Shown: positions 59,700-64,000 of the stretch, piece by piece | Layout: the number at the start of each line of letters is the position of its first letter | Position numbering within the stretch: the stretch's first letter is position 1 | Source of the DNA: Sphingosinicella sp. CPCC 101087 | GTDB taxonomy: Bacteria > Pseudomonadota > Alphaproteobacteria > Sphingomonadales > Sphingomonadaceae | NCBI RefSeq assembly: GCF_004151485.1 | Contig: NZ_SBFF01000008.1 | Span: forward strand, 62,001-126,000 | Length of the DNA: 64,000 nucleotides | Direction: 5' to 3' | Program-made: the position numbers and the translations under genes | Notes under the pieces: model-generated | Seen by the model: only the letters and a program-made list of their open reading frames with translations | The model's database searches: none | Told to the model about the DNA's origin: nothing

Positions 59700-60415
59700 G
59701 CGCGTTCCACCGGCATGGCCAGGACATAGCCGCCGCCCCGAACGGTCTTGATGATCTTGCTGCCGTCGGCGTGACTGCTCAACTTTCGACGCAGGCGCCC
59801 GATCAGGACATCGATGCTTCGATCGTAGGGCGTGCTGGACCGCCCACGCGTCCAGTCTAGCAGCTGGTCGCGACCGAGCACGCGCTGCGGATGCCTTGCC
59901 AGAGCCAGGAGAAGGTCGAACTCGCCGCCGGTCAGCTCTACCTCGCTTCCGCCCGGCGCGAGGAGCGCGCGAGCGCCGACGTCGATCAGGAATCCGCTGA
60001 AGCGCCAGCGTTCGTCGGGAGGCGCCCGGCCGACCCGGTGCGCAGGCCGGGTCCGACGGAGGATGGCGCGTGCCCGGGCGACCAGCTCGCGCGGGTTGAA
60101 CGGCTTTCCGAGATAATCGTCGGCCCCGATTTCCAGTCCGACGATCCGGTCGACATCGTCCGAGCGGGCGGTCACCATCAGCACCGGCACATCGCCCTCC
60201 GAGCGGAGGCGCCGGCATATCGAAAGCCCGTCCTCCCCGGGAAGCATGAGGTCGAGGACCACCAGGTCGATGCGCCTGCGGGCGCGCAGGCGATCGAGCT
60301 CACTGCCGCTGCCGACGCATTCGGCCGCAAATCCCTCGCGCTTCAGAAGCCGGGTCATCAATGTCCCGATCTCCGCATCGTCCTCGACAACGGCGATGAA
60401 GGTTTCCTCCGTCAT
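59696..60415 (-). CDS. OmpR-family response regulator
   Basis: A 239-residue regulator: receiver with IAVVEDDAEIGTLM, phospho-acceptor Asp55 in IDLVVLDLMLPGEDGL, and DDYLGKPFNPRELVARA with the switch lysine. The winged-helix output domain is at about residues 140-232 (VELTGGEFDLLLALARHPQRVLGRDQLLD; YDRSIDVLIGRLRRKL; VRGGGYVL). It precedes its kinase and overlaps it by 4 bases. A 160-base divergent region separates it from the exported-protein gene at 60576, a likely target. Confidence 0.94.
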   Translation of the reverse strand: MTEETFIAVVEDDAEIGTLMTRLLKREGFAAECVGSGSELDRLRARRRIDLVVLDLMLPGEDGLSICRRLRSEGDVPVLMVTARSDDVDRIVGLEIGADDYLGKPFNPRELVARARAILRRTRPAHRVGRAPPDERWRFSGFLIDVGARALLAPGGSEVELTGGEFDLLLALARHPQRVLGRDQLLDWTRGRSSTPYDRSIDVLIGRLRRKLSSHADGSKIIKTVRGGGYVLAMPVERA

Positions 60416-60575
60416 GGCGCTATCATGGCCTTGGCGGCTTCGGCAGGAAAGCTCGGGGCCGGACGATTACAATTCGTTTCATTTCTTCACATGCGAGCCA
60501 ATCGCCCGATACGATGCGGCTCTATCTCCTCGGCGTGCGGACAGCCCCCGTCCGCCCGAAAGCATGGAGAGCATC

Positions 60576-60986
60576 ATGAACAAGCTATTCGCATCGGCCG
60601 CCGTCGGCCTCGCTTTGGCGTCCGCCGCCTTCACCGCCCCGCCTGCCGAAGCCCGACAGCGCCAACATAATGTGACCGCCCACGGCCCGCATGGCCGCTC
60701 CTACACACGGTCGCGCAGCGTCGCGCGCGAGCCCGGAAGCGTCGCCGTCAGCCGCAGCCTGCAGACCGCGGGCGGCCGCGGCCATGCGAGCAGCCGCCAC
60801 GCCAGCTGGGGCGACGGACGCTATAGCGGCGGCGCGAGCCATGTGCTGAACGACGGCCGCGCCTTCGGCCGCTCCACGTCGATCACGAACAATGGCGACG
60901 GATCCTACAGCTATGCACGAACCCGCACCGGCCCGAACGGCGGCAGCCGCTCCCGAAGCGGAACGGTGACCCTTCCGCCGCGATGA
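60576..60986 (+). CDS. Exported Arg/Ser/Gly-rich protein of unknown function
   Basis: A 136-residue protein with a signal peptide (NKLFASAAVGLALASAAFTA, cleaved near PPAEARQ). The mature part is low-complexity, with repeated GRSYTRSRSVARE, GRGHASSRHASWGDGRYSGGASH and SYARTRTGPNGGSRSRSG. No domain is recognised. The ATG at 60576 has the purine-rich stretch GGAGAG upstream; ATG 60564 is an alternative that adds four residues. Position opposite the two-component system suggests it responds to that system. Confidence 0.7.
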   Translation: MNKLFASAAVGLALASAAFTAPPAEARQRQHNVTAHGPHGRSYTRSRSVAREPGSVAVSRSLQTAGGRGHASSRHASWGDGRYSGGASHVLNDGRAFGRSTSITNNGDGSYSYARTRTGPNGGSRSRSGTVTLPPR

Positions 60987-61040
60987 CATCAGCGCCGCGC
61001 CGGTGCCCCCGGCGCGGCCACCCGACAAGGACAGTTACCC

Positions 61041-61460
61041 ATGAAAAGAAGATCGACACTTCTCCCTCTGGCCCTCTTCCTCGCCGCAGCGCCCGCAACA
61101 GCGATCCAGCGGGATGGCCCGGCAATGCTCGACAGGGCCGACACGAACCGCGACGGCGTCGTCACGCGCGCAGAATTCGCCGCCGCGCGGCTCGCCACCT
61201 TCAGTCGCCTCGACCGCAACCGCGACGGCGCGCTAAGCCGGAGCGATTTCGGCCGGATCGCCCGCCGCCGCCCGGAGGCGCTCCAGCGGCTGGAAGCGAT
61301 GATCGCGCAGGGCGATGCCAATGACGACGGGCGACTGACCCGCGCCGAGTTCGAAAGGGCACCGATGCGCCTGTTCGATCTCGCGGATGCCAATGGCGAC
61401 GGGCGGATCGACGCGTCTGAACGTGCCGCCGCCCGCGCCGCGGCGGCGTCCCGGCGCTGA
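61041..61460 (+). CDS. Exported EF-hand calcium-binding protein
   Basis: A 139-residue protein with a signal peptide (LLPLALFLAAAPATA) and four EF-hand loops in a row: DTNRDGVVTRAE, DRNRDGALSRSD, DANDDGRLTRAE and DANGDGRIDASE, each with acidic or amide ligands at positions 1, 3, 5 and a hydrophobic at 8. It should bind calcium in the periplasm. It follows the Arg-rich exported protein by 54 bases on the same strand. Confidence 0.9.
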   Translation: MKRRSTLLPLALFLAAAPATAIQRDGPAMLDRADTNRDGVVTRAEFAAARLATFSRLDRNRDGALSRSDFGRIARRRPEALQRLEAMIAQGDANDDGRLTRAEFERAPMRLFDLADANGDGRIDASERAAARAAAASRR

Positions 61461-61480
61461 AGAAGGGCAGTGCGCAAGAG

Positions 61481-62407
61481 GTGAGATCGACCGCTTACCT
61501 TTTCATCGTTTCGGCGCTGCTCGTCGGCTGGGCCGCACCGGCAGCCGCCGATCCGACGATGTGCGATGCCGTCTGGAGCGATGCCGCCCGCGGCCGGGAC
61601 GTACCGGTGAGGATCCGGATGCCCGGCGGGAACGGGCAAGTCCCCTTGATCCTGTTCAGTCATGGCCTGGGCGGCTCGCTCGACAGCGGCCGAGCCTGGT
61701 CCCACGCCTGGGCCGAAGCGGGATTTGCGGTCGTCAATCTCCAGCATCCGGGCAGCGACCGCTCCGTCATCGGCGGCGGCCGCCTTGGTTTGATCGACGC
61801 CATGTCACCATCCCAACTCGTCGAGCGAACGCGTGACGCGCGCTTCGTCATCGCGGCCATCGGCCGGCAGGATCGGGAAGGGGCGTGCGACCTGCGCCGG
61901 ATCGACACGGAGCGGATCGGAATGGCGGGCCATAGCTATGGTGCCCACACGACACAGGCGCTGGCCGGCCAGCGCTTTGCAGGAGGCTCGAACGGAGACA
62001 CCGTCGAACCGCGCATTCGAGCGGCGGTCGCCTTCAGCCCCTCCCCGCCTTTCCGCAGATCGAGCGAAGCCGCCTTCGCCGACGTGCGGATCCCGTTCTT
62101 CTCGGTCACCGGCACCGAGGATATCGTCCCGTTCCTGCCCGGGATCACGCCGGCCGATCGCGAACGCCCCTTCCGGGCCATGCCACCTGGCGGAAAATAT
62201 CTGCTCGTCCTCTCGGGCGCGGATCATATGGCATTCAATGGCGGCGGAGACGGGCGACCGGAACCGGGGCCGCATGTGGCCGAGCTGGTCGTCGCGGCAA
62301 CCACCGACTTCTGGCGCTGGACGCTCTCGGACGATGTTGCCGCCAGGCTCCGGCTGGACCGCCTGGAGCAGCGGCTCGCCCCGGAAGATCGCTTCGAGCG
62401 GAGATAG
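61481..62407 (+). CDS. Exported alpha/beta hydrolase (PAF-acetylhydrolase/dienelactone hydrolase-like)
   Basis: A 308-residue protein starting at GTG 61481, with a signal peptide (AYLFIVSALLVGWAAPAAA). The alpha/beta-hydrolase fold shows the oxyanion strand VPLILFSHGLGGSLD, the nucleophile elbow GMAGHSYGAH (Ser), an acidic residue in VTGTEDIV and a histidine in VLSGADHMAFNG. It resembles predicted dienelactone-hydrolase or platelet-activating-factor-type esterases. It lies 20 bases after the EF-hand gene, so is probably co-transcribed. Confidence 0.85.
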   Translation: MRSTAYLFIVSALLVGWAAPAAADPTMCDAVWSDAARGRDVPVRIRMPGGNGQVPLILFSHGLGGSLDSGRAWSHAWAEAGFAVVNLQHPGSDRSVIGGGRLGLIDAMSPSQLVERTRDARFVIAAIGRQDREGACDLRRIDTERIGMAGHSYGAHTTQALAGQRFAGGSNGDTVEPRIRAAVAFSPSPPFRRSSEAAFADVRIPFFSVTGTEDIVPFLPGITPADRERPFRAMPPGGKYLLVLSGADHMAFNGGGDGRPEPGPHVAELVVAATTDFWRWTLSDDVAARLRLDRLEQRLAPEDRFERR

Positions 62408-62502
62408 CCACCGACAGCAGATTACGGAATGAGCGACTATGGCAGGAATGCGGGTCTCGCTCCGCTCGCGAAGCTCATGTACCGCGCGATCCGAATTCAT
62501 CG

Positions 62503-63096
62503 ATGGAGTCGGGCTTGACGGAAGACCGCTCTGCAGGATGGGATGCGGTCGCCGACAGGTTCATGGCGGTGCGTTCAACGGCCGGTGTCGAAATTGTACG
62601 ACGCTGGGCAGCCCGCCTGCCACCGGGCGGCGCCGTCTTGGACGTTGGCTGTGGATCGGGCGTACCGATATCGGAAGCGCTCATCGGCGAAGGGTTCGAG
62701 CTATTTGGCGTCGACGCTTCCCCCAGGCTGGTTTCGGCGTTCCGCCGCCGCCTTCCGACAGCCACGGTGGCTTGCGAGGCGGCGGAGGACAGCCCCTTTT
62801 TCCACCGCGAGTTCGACGGCGCCGTCACGATAGGATTCCTGTTTCTGCTGCCCGCCGCAAATCAGCGAAAGATTATCGGCCGCATCGCTTCCGCCCTGAA
62901 ACCCGGCGGACGCTTCCTGTTCAGCGCTCCGCTGGAGGCCTGCGAGTGGACCGACATCCTGACGGGCCGACTGTCGCTCTCGCTCGGCAGCGAAGCCTAT
63001 TGCCAGGCGCTTGACGCGGCGGGCATGGATCTCGGGGACAGCTATGTCGACGAGGGCGAAAACCACTATTTCGATGCACGACGACGGTCTCGGTGA
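62503..63096 (+). CDS. SAM-dependent methyltransferase (class I)
   Basis: A 197-residue methyltransferase. Motif I is in GGAVLDVGCGSGVPISEALIGEGFELFGVDAS with the D-x-G-C-G-x-G loop and an acidic residue at the end of strand 2. A later FDGAVTIGFLFLLPAANQRKIIGRIASALKPGGRFLFSAP carries motifs II/III. It resembles small UbiE/Tam-like enzymes acting on small molecules. Substrate unknown. It lies 95 bases after the hydrolase. Confidence 0.88.
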   Translation: MESGLTEDRSAGWDAVADRFMAVRSTAGVEIVRRWAARLPPGGAVLDVGCGSGVPISEALIGEGFELFGVDASPRLVSAFRRRLPTATVACEAAEDSPFFHREFDGAVTIGFLFLLPAANQRKIIGRIASALKPGGRFLFSAPLEACEWTDILTGRLSLSLGSEAYCQALDAAGMDLGDSYVDEGENHYFDARRRSR

Positions 63097-63131
63097 AGGG
63101 CAAGGCTCGGCCGACTGATCTCCGCAAATGT

Positions 63132-63161
63132 CATCGCCCGCCTGTGACCAGGCGGGCGATG
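63132..63161. terminator. Bidirectional hairpin between methyltransferase and katG
   Basis: CATCGCCCGCCTG (63132-63144) pairs with CAGGCGGGCGATG (63149-63161) in a 13-base-pair stem with a TGAC loop, between two convergent genes. The weak T content on the plus side (TGGCCTTGT) and the T-rich minus side fit a shared terminator. Confidence 0.6.
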
Positions 63162-63182
63162 TGGCCTTGTCGCTCTCGGGCC

Positions 63183-64000
<818 letters not shown>

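Overview
The window reads as chromosomal DNA of a GC-rich alphaproteobacterium, most likely a sphingomonad (Sphingomonadales). The basis is family content: two large TonB-dependent receptors with their regulators, an XrtA/PEP-CTERM glycosylation pair, a TamA/TamB pair, DNA topoisomerase IB, PutA with a divergent Lrp-type regulator, and several small proteins of sphingomonad type. The genus cannot be fixed from the sequence. Almost all coding regions have long mirror ORFs on the opposite strand, a by-product of high G+C.

Layout. 1-117: C-terminus of glutamine synthetase. 343-4231: a FecI/FecR/TonB-receptor surface-signalling operon. 4218-10289: a tight cluster (DUF2334 deacetylase-like protein, two GT4 glycosyltransferases, a multi-pass membrane protein, a DUF2141 protein, an LptF/LptG permease) that looks like a glycolipid or surface-glycan locus. 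10339-11752: an XRE regulator divergent from a small membrane protein. 12009-18928: TamA-TamB-unknown operon. 19286-23520: M61-type peptidase, small protein, alkaline phosphatase, small membrane protein. 23525-24768: S24/LexA-like repressor divergent from two small genes, with a four-fold TTCCTA/TAGGAA operator. 24867-28577: XrtA-associated glycosyltransferase and O-glycosylation ligase genes. 28616-38959: topoisomerase IB, MscS channel, PutA/Lrp, MaoC, thiolase, MFS exporter, DUF1232 protein and queuosine-precursor transporter. 39054-42470: cytochrome P460-like protein, tRNA-Arg(UCU), then a visibly lower-GC stretch (GST, SRPBCC, ArsR, P-loop kinase and the tail of a broken AHSA1 gene). 42473-46793: Tat-exported Gfo/Idh oxidoreductase, redoxin and DsbD. 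46925-49605: a sensor kinase containing an in-frame internal tandem duplication, with its NarL-type regulator. 49724-56168: a LytS/LytTR pair flanked by an unknown secreted protein and a second TonB receptor. 56314-63096: acyltransferase, small proteins, an OmpR-type two-component system, secreted proteins, hydrolase and methyltransferase. 63183-64000: 3' part of katG.

How the parts work together. Much of the window concerns the cell envelope: outer-membrane assembly (TamA/B), lipid or glycan transport (LptF-like, GT4s), surface protein O-glycosylation (XrtA system), periplasmic thiol reduction (DsbD plus redoxin) and receptor regulation (FecIR, LytS/LytTR). The two strongest unusual observations are the duplicated histidine kinase (two sensor/DHp units but one ATPase domain) and paired 21-bp-period direct repeats of LytTR type, one between the LytS gene and the divergent secreted-protein gene and one ahead of the second TonB receptor. 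These suggest a small local regulon.
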